Of a stretch of DNA of 64,000 nucleotides, positions 1 through 8,900 are shown one piece after another. The translations under genes were made by a program, and so were the position numbers. Origin of the DNA: Sphingopyxis chilensis (GTDB lineage: Bacteria > Pseudomonadota > Alphaproteobacteria > Sphingomonadales > Sphingomonadaceae); NCBI RefSeq assembly GCF_035930445.1, contig NZ_CP142394.1, positions 901,501 to 965,500 on the forward strand, written 5' to 3'. Within the stretch, counting starts at the first letter, position 1. Every line of letters starts with the position of its first letter. The notes beneath the pieces are model-generated. The model searched no databases, was not told the DNA's origin, and saw nothing but the letters and a program-made list of their open reading frames with translations.

Positions 1-1
1 C

Positions 2-208
2 GCGATCATCGGCGCCTCGCTTTTCACCGGGCTCTGGTGGATTCTTGGACTCGCGGGGTTCGGCTGGGCCTTCTACGCCTGGCACAAGAAGGCCGGCGAA
101 TATCGGAAGCTGAAGGAAGCAGTGCGGCAAAGGATCGACGAGGTGCTGGCCGATGCCAAGGCGGAGCATGGGCGGATGCGCGCCGGGCGCGAAGGCGAAG
201 CGGCGTGA
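2..208 (+). CDS. C-terminal fragment of a small membrane protein (5' end outside window)
   Basis: An open frame runs in from the window edge and ends with TGA at 206-208, giving 68 visible residues. The visible part opens with one hydrophobic, Trp-rich segment (about residues 5-27, with LWWILGLAGFGWAFYAW) and continues as a charged, probably helical cytoplasmic tail rich in Lys, Glu and Arg. That pattern suggests a membrane anchor with a short soluble tail. The next gene starts on GTG at 205, overlapping this stop as GTGA, so the two are probably translationally coupled. No family can be named from this fragment, and the start lies upstream of the window. Confidence 0.55.
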   Translation, partial: AIIGASLFTGLWWILGLAGFGWAFYAWHKKAGEYRKLKEAVRQRIDEVLADAKAEHGRMRAGREGEAA

Positions 209-1152
209 CCGGCCGGCGAGCCGCGCGTTGGCTTTCCCTTTGCCCCTTGCTGTTTTCGTCGCTGCTGATTGCGACCTGCAGCAGCGGCGAAACGCCGACG
301 GGGGTAGGGGAAGGGGCGGCCGGCACGGCCACGGCTGGCGCCGCCGCCCCTAAAGCCGCCGCCGGCGCGAATCCGGGCGCCGAGGATCGCGACGGCGCGC
401 TCCGCGCCGCAGGCTATCGGCAACGCGGCGGGACATGGATGACGAGTTGCGAGGCCGACATGAAGCCGGTGCCGAAGGACAGTTGGTACGGCGTCGAAAA
501 CACGGAGATGCGCGATCTGAACGGCGACGGCATCGCCGAGGCGGTGATCAGTGGCGGCAGCAGCTATTGCTTCGGAAATACCGGCCTCGCGTTCAAGCTG
601 CTCGCCAAATCGGGAACGGACTGGAAGGTGATGACCGACAGCATGGGCATCCCGGGCTTCTACCCGCGCAAGGGCATCGCATGGCCCGACATAGAGGTCG
701 GCGGACCGGGCGCCGATTGCTTTCCCTTCCTGCGCTGGAACGGCCGCGAATATGTCTATGGCGGTCGATCGCTCGTAGGTCGGATTTGCGAACTGGCGCC
801 GGCCTTCGCGCCGAAGCCGAAGGCGGCCGAGACCGGTCTGCCGATGGCCACCGGCCTCTGGGCACGCAACCGCACCGCGTGCGATGCGCTGGCCCGCGGG
901 CAGGGCGATCCCGACTTCATTTTCGACGGCAAGGTGATGACCGGCCCGCAGGACTATTACAATGTCACGCCGTTCAAGGCGCTCGGCGGCGGACGCTACC
1001 AGACCGGCGGCGAAGATGAGCGTCAGGTCATCGACATGAACGACCCGAAGTTCATCATCGTGCAGCAAGGCAATTGGTGGACCGGCGGCTACACCTGGTG
1101 TTCGTCCGCGCAACGCTGGAAACCGTGGGAATATTCCGAAGAGGGTTTTTGA
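205..1152 (+). CDS. Secreted or lipoprotein-like hypothetical protein with a DxNxD motif
   Basis: Hypothetical protein of 315 aa, read from the GTG at 205 because this gives a proper export signal (Arg-rich start, then LSLCPLLFSSLLIA) and a GTGA overlap with the upstream stop. An ATG at 37 would bury the signal behind 56 residues. LIATC around residue 25 resembles a lipobox, but Thr at -1 is unusual. An Ala/Gly-rich linker follows to about residue 60. Residues 104-113 (DLNGDGIAEA) look like an FG-GAP or calcium-loop element. The rest is rich in Trp, Tyr and Cys and ends in a WTGGYTWC-type motif. The next gene at 1204 ends in a similar way, so the two may be related. Function unknown; a periplasmic or surface location is inferred. 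Confidence 0.6.
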   Translation: MTGRRAARWLSLCPLLFSSLLIATCSSGETPTGVGEGAAGTATAGAAAPKAAAGANPGAEDRDGALRAAGYRQRGGTWMTSCEADMKPVPKDSWYGVENTEMRDLNGDGIAEAVISGGSSYCFGNTGLAFKLLAKSGTDWKVMTDSMGIPGFYPRKGIAWPDIEVGGPGADCFPFLRWNGREYVYGGRSLVGRICELAPAFAPKPKAAETGLPMATGLWARNRTACDALARGQGDPDFIFDGKVMTGPQDYYNVTPFKALGGGRYQTGGEDERQVIDMNDPKFIIVQQGNWWTGGYTWCSSAQRWKPWEYSEEGF

Positions 1153-1203
1153 CCGGTCCGGCGGGGCTCCGGCCCCGGCGTCCGGTCCTGTCGGGAGGCA
1201 ATC

Positions 1204-2541
1204 ATGATCCGTTCGCTTTTCACGCTCGCATCGGCGCTGCTGCCGGTCGCCGCGCTCGTCCAGTCGCAACCGCAACCCCGAGCTTGGCCGCGCGAGGTTC
1301 AGGCGGTTTATGACGAGCTCAAGGCCGAATGTCGTGCGGGCGGGGGCAAGTTCGTCCCCGATCGCGCCCGGTTCGCGGTCCAAACCGAGGTGACGGGTGA
1401 CGGCAAGCCCGACTGGGTTGTCGAATATGACGCGGCGCACTGCTCCAATCAGGGCTATTCGGCGTGGTGCGGCACCGCCGGCTGCATGATCGCGATCCTC
1501 GGGTCGGGGCGCGGCGGCCTGACCGAAATCTTCAGCAACAATGTCCGCGGCTGGGAAGCGGTGAAGCTCGATCGTGGCGGGACGGGCCTCGGCCTGTCGG
1601 TGCACGGGACCGTATGCGGCAGCATCGGTGCAGACATGTGCCTCGAAGTGCTGCGCTGGGACGGACGCAAATGGGCGCTCGCCGGGCGGCGGCGCGGCAC
1701 GCCCGAAGATATCGGCACCGACGGCGGCGAGCCGGCGCTCCCGCCGTCGCCAGGGCACGGTGCACGTTGGCAATTCGGCGGCACCGGGGCCGGGGCGGTC
1801 GCGGCGGTGACCGGGCATCCCCAATTCGTCGCGCTCGGGCTGCGCTGCCAGCCGGGCGGCGGCCTTTATATGAGCGTCGTGCCGACGAAGGCGCTGCGCC
1901 TGCCGCCCGCGGGCCGGCCGCTCCTGATCGGTTTTCGGAGTCACGGGGAATTGACCGAAGCGACGCAGCAACTGATGCTCGAACCCGGCAAGCCCGATTT
2001 CAGCGGCGCGCTCGACCCGGCGATGCAGGCGCTGCTGACCGGCGCGGACGCCGACCTTGCCGCCTATGCCAGCACCGACGGCGGCGACGAGTGGGAGGAA
2101 ATCACCTATCTGTCGCTTGCGGGATCGACCGCGGCGATCCGCTCGCTTGAAAAACAATGCCCGCAGGTGGCGGCGGTCTCGCCCGCGGCGAAGCCCGGCC
2201 AGTCCCGCGCCGTGCCGCTGCCCGTCGGCTATTATGTCGATATGCGTATCGGCACCTGCGCCAGGCCCTTCGGCGACGGGACGCTCTATCTTGCCGAGGA
2301 TCGGCTCGTATCGCCTTACAACAGCTGCAAATTTACCAGCCTAAAAATGGTCGATGGCCGGAATTTCCGGCAAACCGAGAGCTGTCTGGACGAGGACGGG
2401 CGGCCGACCGCCGGGACGACCAACTATCGCGTCACCGGGCCGCGGTCTTTCGCGGTCGAAACCTACAGCGAAGACTGGACCTGGTGCCCCGCCGCGCAAT
2501 TGCCGGCAAAGGCGCGCTTCTACAAGGGCGCGGGACGATGA
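1204..2541 (+). CDS. Secreted Cys-rich hypothetical protein
   Basis: Hypothetical protein of 445 aa with a clear N-terminal signal (MIRSLFTLASALLPVAALVQSQ). Early on it carries VTGDGKPDWVVEYD, the same GDG-type loop seen in the preceding gene, followed by a cluster of Cys residues (AHCSNQGYSAWCGTAGC). The C-terminal third again has paired Cys residues and ends in a DWTWCPAAQ motif that parallels WTGGYTWCSSAQ of the upstream protein. The start ATG at 1204 follows a GGGAGGC ribosome-binding site. The gap to the upstream gene is 51 bp, so the two probably form a unit. I do not recognise a family. The likely location is the periplasm or cell surface. Confidence 0.6.
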   Translation: MIRSLFTLASALLPVAALVQSQPQPRAWPREVQAVYDELKAECRAGGGKFVPDRARFAVQTEVTGDGKPDWVVEYDAAHCSNQGYSAWCGTAGCMIAILGSGRGGLTEIFSNNVRGWEAVKLDRGGTGLGLSVHGTVCGSIGADMCLEVLRWDGRKWALAGRRRGTPEDIGTDGGEPALPPSPGHGARWQFGGTGAGAVAAVTGHPQFVALGLRCQPGGGLYMSVVPTKALRLPPAGRPLLIGFRSHGELTEATQQLMLEPGKPDFSGALDPAMQALLTGADADLAAYASTDGGDEWEEITYLSLAGSTAAIRSLEKQCPQVAAVSPAAKPGQSRAVPLPVGYYVDMRIGTCARPFGDGTLYLAEDRLVSPYNSCKFTSLKMVDGRNFRQTESCLDEDGRPTAGTTNYRVTGPRSFAVETYSEDWTWCPAAQLPAKARFYKGAGR

Positions 2542-2702
2542 TCAGCCGGGGCGGGGCGCGCAATCATGCTCGTCGGGCATCGCCGGAATCGATCACCGCA
2601 AAATCCCGAACCTTGCCGCGCCCGGCGTCCCCCAATATTATTCGGGTTGCGGCGGCTGCAAAATCTGCCGATCAACCCGCATCGAGCAGGCGGGGCGCAG
2701 GC

Positions 2703-3320
2703 ATGGTGGCGAAGCATAATATCCTGATCGTCGACGATCACCGCATCACGCAGAGCGGGTTGCGCTTCCTGTTCGGATCGCTCGATCGCTATACGGTGGT
2801 GGGGGCGCTCGATCGCGGGGCGACGGTCAATGCCTTCGTCCAGTCGCAGCCCGTCGACCTGGTGATCCTCGATCTCAATCTGCCCGATGTGCGCGGAATC
2901 AATGTGCTCGCCGAAATCGTCGGCTCGCGCGATATGACGGTTATCATCCTGACCGGCGAAACGCATGTGAACGAGATTCATTCGGCGTTGAAGCTGGGCG
3001 CGCGCGCGATCGTCAGCAAGTCGGACTCGCTCGACCATATCGTCGCCGCCTGCGACGCGGCGCTGGCGGGGGAAATCTATGTCTCACCCCATATCGGCGA
3101 GGCGCTCGGCAAGTTCCAGCAGCCGCCGGTTGCGCTGTCGTCGCGGCAAATGGCGATTCTCCATTATCTGGCGCAGGGCGAGACGAACAAGGAAATCGCC
3201 TATCGGCTGTCGATCGCGCCGCCGACGGTGTCCTTCCATATCGCCGAGTTGCGGCGCAAGCTCGACGTCGCGCACAATCGCAAGATCGTCGAGCGCGCGA
3301 ACGAGCTAAACCTGCTCTGA
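2703..3320 (+). CDS. NarL/FixJ-family response regulator
   Basis: Two-component response regulator of 205 aa. The receiver domain spans residues 5-120, with acidic pair D11-D12, phospho-acceptor D57 in VILDLNLP, T84 and K106. The C-terminal LuxR-type helix-turn-helix spans residues 143-205 (SSRQMAILHYLAQGETNKEIA and TVSFHI), so it should act as a DNA-binding transcription factor. I took the ATG at 2703 because the receiver begins right after it; the frame is open for a further 546 bp upstream, but that sequence is not family-like. The stop overlaps the end of the convergent histidine kinase by 15 bp. The kinase is the natural partner, though this rests on position only. Targets are unknown; the autotransporter beyond the kinase is one candidate. 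Confidence 0.88.
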   Translation: MVAKHNILIVDDHRITQSGLRFLFGSLDRYTVVGALDRGATVNAFVQSQPVDLVILDLNLPDVRGINVLAEIVGSRDMTVIILTGETHVNEIHSALKLGARAIVSKSDSLDHIVAACDAALAGEIYVSPHIGEALGKFQQPPVALSSRQMAILHYLAQGETNKEIAYRLSIAPPTVSFHIAELRRKLDVAHNRKIVERANELNLL

Positions 3321-5558
3321 TCGCTCGCCCAAAAGCGGGTGCATCGCCATTTCGCGGCACGCCGGCTTGATCGCCATCATCGCGACCAGCTGGCTGAGCC
3401 TCCCGCGCGTCACCGTTGTATCGTCATAGGTCAGCGCGATCGTCTGGCCGTTCTTGGTGTCGGCGGCGTTCAGTCGGGCCTCGAAAGCCGTACGGTCGTC
3501 GAAATCGAGCAGTTTCCAGCCATCGAGCTGCGACTGCAAGGTTTCGGCGGACACCGGCGTGACCGACGGAAAGGCCGCGGGCAGCACGATCCGGATTTCG
3601 GTCCCGGCGACGCTTGATGCGATGATTTTCAGCGATCCGCGCAGCGTCTCGATGATGCGCTGCGCCGACCCGAAGCCCGATCCTGTGCCCTCATCGCTTT
3701 CATCGGCCCGGATGCGCGTCGCGGTGCCGCCGTTCAACGCCGTGACGAGTTCGGCGGGCATGCCGGCGCCGCTGTCGCGGATCGTGATGACGGCGCAGCC
3801 GTCCTCAAGCGCGATTGCGATGCTCGCGCCCCCGCTGTCGGTATGTTTAAAACTGTTGCTCAGCAAATTGGCGAGCGCGCGCATCAGCAAGGGACGATCG
3901 GAAATGATCGTCACCTTGTCCGGAACGCGAACGTCGAGCGTCAGCTTCTTGCCCGCAAAGGGGGTCTTGAACATCATCGACAAAGGTTCGACGAGCGCCT
4001 CGGCGCGGAAGCTGCTGAGCGCGACGAAACCCGAATCGCTGGCCGCGATATTGGCGCCCGAGATCGTCGTCGACACGATCTCATTGAGATAATCAGCCGA
4101 ACTTTCGAGCATTTCGACCAGCTGGTCGTCGGCATCAGCGCGATTCTGGCGCTTGAGCACCTCGACCGCGCTATTGAGCGCGAGGATCACCTGCCGGCTG
4201 TCGTGCCCCGACGCGTGAAGCAGCGCATTCTGGCTGTGGACCGTTTCGAGCGCGAAAGCCTTTTCCTCGGCCAGTCGCGTCGCGCGCTCGCTCATTTCCA
4301 GCCTCTCGGTCAACGACTGCGCATATTTCCAGTCGGCGACCACCTTGTCGCGCTGGATCTTCTTGAGGTTCAGTCCCAGCGCGACCGTCACCATGACCGA
4401 TTCAAACAGGCCGACCGGTCCGGCGAGGTGCCAGTTGACCGGCAACCACGCGAAAATGCCCATCGACGCGATCGCCGCATAGACGATGAAGAGCGCGAGG
4501 CTGGCCCAGCCGATGAACAGCGGCCAGAGCTGAAAGCCGAGCTGTTTCATCGCGGCATAGCCGACGAACGGCAGGAACAATGCGACTGCGACCGCGACCA
4601 GCCAAGTCGCGATGTGTAGAAGGAAGCGCAGCTCGGGTGGATAATATGCAAGCCCCGGCTGGAACAGCATGATCGCGAGCGCGAACCAGATCAGCGCCTT
4701 CAGCACCATGTCGCGCCTCGGGAAATTCGTCAGTGTCTTCACAAAACTCCGGCAGAATTGCGCCATCGACGCGGCAAAGCCGCATTTGATGAAATCCTCG
4801 ACCGCGAGCCCGGTCAGCGGTTTGTCGTAGAGGAAGAAGATCGTGATATAGCCTTCGGAATGGACGGTGTTCAGCGCGAAGAAGGCTTCCGCGACGGCCA
4901 GCCAAAGGAATTCCTTGAAACCCGTGATCGAGAAGAAGAGGAAGTTCAGCAGCAGCAGAATCAGCGCGCCGACCACGACGCCCGACACCATCGAGATATT
5001 CGCGCGCCGTTCCTTGAAGAAAGTCCCGTAACTTTCGATTTTCAGCGGCATATATGTCGAGTTTTCGGAAATAAATTCGATGACGATCAGCGTGCCTTGA
5101 CGCGGACCGAGGACGAGTTCCGAGCTGAACGCCTGATAGGTGCCGAGATTTTGCCGCGCGGTCTGCGGATCGGTGGCATCGACTGCCAGGGCGAGGCGGC
5201 CGTCTTTAGCTTCATAAAGCCGGAAATGCTTGAGCGAGCCACGGCCGGTGGTCAGGATCCAGCTCCCTTGCTCGTCGCTTGCATTGCGGACCTGCAGCAA
5301 GACGACGGTGCGGGTCCCCGGCGGCCCGAAATGGATGGTCGAACCCTCCACGCGCTGAAGCGGGCCTTGGAGAATGGCGTTTAATTGAGGCGTCCGGCTG
5401 TCGCCGGGACGCTTGGCGAACCGTATGAAGGGTGCCAGGTTCGGCGCATCCTCGCCCGCACGCACTTCCAGCACGGGCAATTCGGTGGGCGCGGCCCAAG
5501 CCGGCTGCACCAGCCAGGCCATGGCGAAAATCAGGATGGCAAGCAGGCTTCGGATCAT
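3306..5558 (-). CDS. Sensor histidine kinase with 7TM-DISM sensor region
   Basis: Membrane histidine kinase of 750 aa. After a signal peptide (residues 1-23, ending AWAAP) comes a periplasmic beta-rich domain (about 25-180) of the 7TMR-DISMED2 type, which in this family is thought to sense small ligands. About seven membrane spans follow (about 188-395), then a short coiled coil, a phosphorylation motif with H452 in HDSRQ, and an ATPase domain with N box N564/N568, G1 D595-S-G-A-G and G2 GTGSGFG (624-630). A tail of about 90 residues after the ATPase is unassigned. I chose the ATG at 5558 because it places the signal peptide at the N-terminus; an ATG further upstream adds 51 unlikely residues. 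It converges on the response regulator. Confidence 0.85.
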   Translation of the reverse strand: MIRSLLAILIFAMAWLVQPAWAAPTELPVLEVRAGEDAPNLAPFIRFAKRPGDSRTPQLNAILQGPLQRVEGSTIHFGPPGTRTVVLLQVRNASDEQGSWILTTGRGSLKHFRLYEAKDGRLALAVDATDPQTARQNLGTYQAFSSELVLGPRQGTLIVIEFISENSTYMPLKIESYGTFFKERRANISMVSGVVVGALILLLLNFLFFSITGFKEFLWLAVAEAFFALNTVHSEGYITIFFLYDKPLTGLAVEDFIKCGFAASMAQFCRSFVKTLTNFPRRDMVLKALIWFALAIMLFQPGLAYYPPELRFLLHIATWLVAVAVALFLPFVGYAAMKQLGFQLWPLFIGWASLALFIVYAAIASMGIFAWLPVNWHLAGPVGLFESVMVTVALGLNLKKIQRDKVVADWKYAQSLTERLEMSERATRLAEEKAFALETVHSQNALLHASGHDSRQVILALNSAVEVLKRQNRADADDQLVEMLESSADYLNEIVSTTISGANIAASDSGFVALSSFRAEALVEPLSMMFKTPFAGKKLTLDVRVPDKVTIISDRPLLMRALANLLSNSFKHTDSGGASIAIALEDGCAVITIRDSGAGMPAELVTALNGGTATRIRADESDEGTGSGFGSAQRIIETLRGSLKIIASSVAGTEIRIVLPAAFPSVTPVSAETLQSQLDGWKLLDFDDRTAFEARLNAADTKNGQTIALTYDDTTVTRGRLSQLVAMMAIKPACREMAMHPLLGERSEQV

Positions 5559-5657
5559 TGGCACCCGTCGTTCGATTACGGGGCCAGCGGTTTCATCATG
5601 TTCACGGAGGGCGCGCGCGATTTCCCGCGCTCCCCCGAATATCAGCGACCCACCCCC

Positions 5658-5673
5658 CGGTGACGGGTCACCG
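5658..5673. promoter_or_regulatory. Perfect inverted repeat, candidate operator
   Basis: The sequence CGGTGACGGGTCACCG is two 7-bp arms around GG, about 100 bp upstream of the kinase start and about 240 bp upstream of the autotransporter start. A LuxR-type dimer such as the neighbouring response regulator could bind such a site, but this is inferred from position and symmetry only. Confidence 0.35.
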
Positions 5674-5849
5674 TAACGTCGGTGCACGCCCGTGTGCAAG
5701 CATGACGTCAACGGTCCGTCGCAAATTTACCCCAAAAAACATTGGGTAGACGCTCGGGGCCACCGCGACCTAGTCAACGCCCACAAAGCTGAAAGATGCC
5801 TGTCATCCAATCAGCTGGGGGACGCACATTTTTGCGGCGGGGTGGACTA

Positions 5850-5874
5850 GCCGGGGAGCCGAGCGCTCCCCGGC
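5850..5874 (+). other. Strong hairpin in the autotransporter 5' leader
   Basis: GCCGGGGAGC and GCTCCCCGGC form a perfect 10-bp stem around a five-base loop, ending 42 bases before the autotransporter ATG. There is no T-run after it, so it is not a typical terminator. It could stabilise the mRNA or affect translation. Confidence 0.4.
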
Positions 5875-5916
5875 GAACCTCTCGCCATGCTTGCAATGTC
5901 GAGGGGAGTCACATTC

Positions 5917-8900
5917 ATGTCGCGTATTTCGAAATCCCGCCTGCTGGCCACCAGCGCGATCGTCGGCCTTTCCATCGGGCAGGTCGTGGCGCCCGCTGCG
6001 GCACAGGAATCCTTCGGTATCCACAACGACCAGCCCGAACTGCTGGAAATCGTGGTCGCAGAGGATGAGGAGGTCGAAGGCCTCGACATCGGCATCTATG
6101 CCGACAATGGCCCCGTCACCGTCGACAATGCCGGCGAGATTCGCGGCAACGGCACCAGCGTCGGCAGTCCCGACAGCCGTCCGAGCGGCGGTATCGTTAT
6201 CGCGCAGCCGGGGTCGAGCGTCACCAACAGCGGCACGATCACCGGTGGATCGAACGGCATCGCCACCTCCTATTTCTTCAGCGAGGACGAAAATGACGAC
6301 GAACTGCCGCCCGAAGCCCGCGCGGCCGACACGACGGTCGTCAACACTGGGCTGATCCGCGGCGACGCGGGCACCGGCGTCGCGCTGGCCGGCGGCGGCA
6401 GCGTCACCAACAATGACGGCTTGATCCAGGGCTTCAACGGCGCGCCGGGGAGCGGGGTCAACGGGATAGGCGTCATCGTTACCGAGTTCCCCGATGCGAT
6501 CGCGGAGGATGTCACCGGCATCGGCACGATCACGAACATCGACACGGGGATCATCGAGGGGCAGACTTTCGGCGTTATCCTGCAGGGCGGCGGGACGATC
6601 GACAATGACGGTGGGACGATCCGCGCCACCGGACAGTTCAACCCGGCGATTCCGGGTGCGCAGGCTCCGATCGGGATCGTCATGAATGCAACGCCCGAGC
6701 AGGTCGGGCGGAGCGCGACGCTGAACAACGAGGGCGTCGTCCTCGGCCTGATCGGCGTGCTTGCGGGCGGTTCGCTCGAAACGACCACGATCCACAACGA
6801 AGGCATCATCAATGGCGCCGCCGTGGCCATTTTCGGCCAGTCGAACGGCGAGTTGATCGTCAACAATGGCGAAGGCGCGGAAATCGCATCCGGCGGCAAC
6901 GGCATCCAGGCCGCGACGAGCCAGCTGACGGTCGACAATGCGGGCACGATCCGCGGCGATTCGCAGAACGGGATCAACATCCTGACCGCCGACGCCGTGA
7001 TCACCAATAGCGGGACGATCACCGGCGGGCAGTCGGGGGTCGCCACCAACGTCCAGCCTGCGACCCCGACGACGGGGCCGCAGTTCGTCGCTTTCAACGC
7101 GGCAGTGAACAACAGCGGTACCATCACCGGGACGAACAATGCGGGGATCCGGCTGACCGGAGGCGGCACGGTCGATAACAGCGGATCGATCTCGGGCCTC
7201 GGCGGCGACGGCATCTATGTCGGGACCCTGGCCACCGGCGTTACGACGATCAACAACGCCGAGGACGGCACGATCACCGGCGCGGCATCGGGCGTTCATG
7301 CCGAACTTGGCGGGCTCGATCTCACCAACGCGGGCTCGATCCATGGCGACGGCGTCAACCTCGGCTTCGATGCGCCGCCCGACGCGGGCGTCACCATTTC
7401 GGGCGGGGTCAGCACGGTCACGAACAGCGGCAGCATCACCGGCAACCGCTTCGGCATCACGACCGCCAATTATTTCAACGCCGCGACGGGGCAGCTTCAG
7501 GGACTCGCGACCGGCACCACCGTGGTCAACAGCGGCACCATCTATGGCTATAATGACGATGGCGTGCGCCTGATCGGCGGCGGCAGCGTCACGAACAGCG
7601 GCGAAATCGGCGGCCAGATCGACGCCTTTGCCGACGGTGTGTCGATGTTCGCTTACACCGACCAGGCGAACGAGGATTATAGCGCGCTCGTCACCAACGA
7701 GACCGAGGGCCGGATCATCGGCGTCCGCTTCGGCGTCATCCTGTCGGGCGGCGGCGAGGTGGTGAACGACGGCGAAATCCTCGGCGCGTCGGGCGGGGTC
7801 TATATTCAGGGCACGGCGCTCAACACCGACCCGAACGAGGAACGCAGCGGGCTCACCGCGAACGTCGTCAACCGCGGCACGATCACCGGCCTCGGCGATT
7901 TCGGCGGCACCGGCACCGAAGGCTATGGCGTCGGCTTCGGCAGCGACATGTCGACCGCGACGCTGGTCAACAGCGGCACGATCAGCAGCGAATTCGCCGA
8001 GGGCGTCAGCCACGGTTCGCTAGCCGACCTGACGATCACCAACGAGGCGGGCGGTGTGATCACCGGCGCCACCTCGGGCATCTACAGCGGCTCAAGCGGC
8101 ACGCTGACCGTCGACAATGCGGGCACCATCCGCGGCGACGGCGCCTATGACGGCTTCGATGCGGCTCCCGATGCCGGCATCACCATTGGTACCGCCGCGT
8201 CGAGCGTGACCAACAGCGGCACCATCTCGGGCGCCGGGGCCGGCATCACCACCGCCTATGTGTTCGACGAGGAGCTCGGCGCGCTCGTCGGCCTCGCAGT
8301 CGGCACCGAAGTGACCAACAGCGGCAGCATCCTGGGCGAAGCGAACGACGGCGTGCGCCTGATCGGCGGCGGCATCGTCACCAACAGCGGATCGATCCGC
8401 GGCGAGGGGACCGCCTTCTCCGACGGCATCTCGATGTACGCCTTCGTCGACCAGGCGAACGAGGATTTCAGTGCCTCGGTCGTCAACGCCGAGGGCGGCG
8501 AGATCGGCGGCGCGCGCTTCGGGATCATCCTGTCGGGCGGCGGCTCGGTCGAAAATGCGGGCGACATCACCGGCGCCGACGGCGGCATGTTCCTCCAGGG
8601 CACCGCGATCAACACCGACCCCGGCGAGGACCGCAGCGGGCTGACCGCCAGCGTCGTCAACAGCGGCACGATAACCGGCACCCGCGACGACGGGCTCAAC
8701 GGTTATGGCGTCGGCTTCGGCAGCGACCTGTCCACCGCGACGCTCGACAACAGCGGCACGATCAGCAGCGTCGCGGGGGCGGGGGTGTTCCACGGTACGC
8801 TTGGCGACGTGACGATCACCAACAGCGCCGACGGGGTGATCGAGGGGGCCGCTTATGGCGTCTACGCCGATGGTGAAGGAACGCTGGACCTGATCAACGC

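Larger units (their letters stand above)
5559..5916. other. Divergent intergenic region between histidine kinase and autotransporter
   Basis: This 358-bp gap holds the promoters of the kinase (leftward) and the autotransporter (rightward). I see no credible gene in it. It contains a perfect 16-bp inverted repeat at 5658-5673, a TGACGTCA palindrome at 5703-5710, an A-rich patch (CCCCAAAAAACATTGGG, about 5730-5746), and a strong hairpin at 5850-5874 in the likely 5' leader of the autotransporter. The base composition is less GC-rich than the flanking genes. Confidence 0.5.

Noticed and set aside
2157..2702. Long N-terminal extension (182 residues) of the response regulator.
   Set aside because: It overlaps the coding region of the previous secreted protein for most of its length and has an Arg/Ala-rich shadow-frame composition; the receiver domain starts right at the ATG at 2703.
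5850..5874. Intrinsic terminator upstream of the autotransporter.
   Set aside because: The stem is strong, but no T-run follows in either direction and it lies in the probable 5' leader just before the ribosome-binding site.
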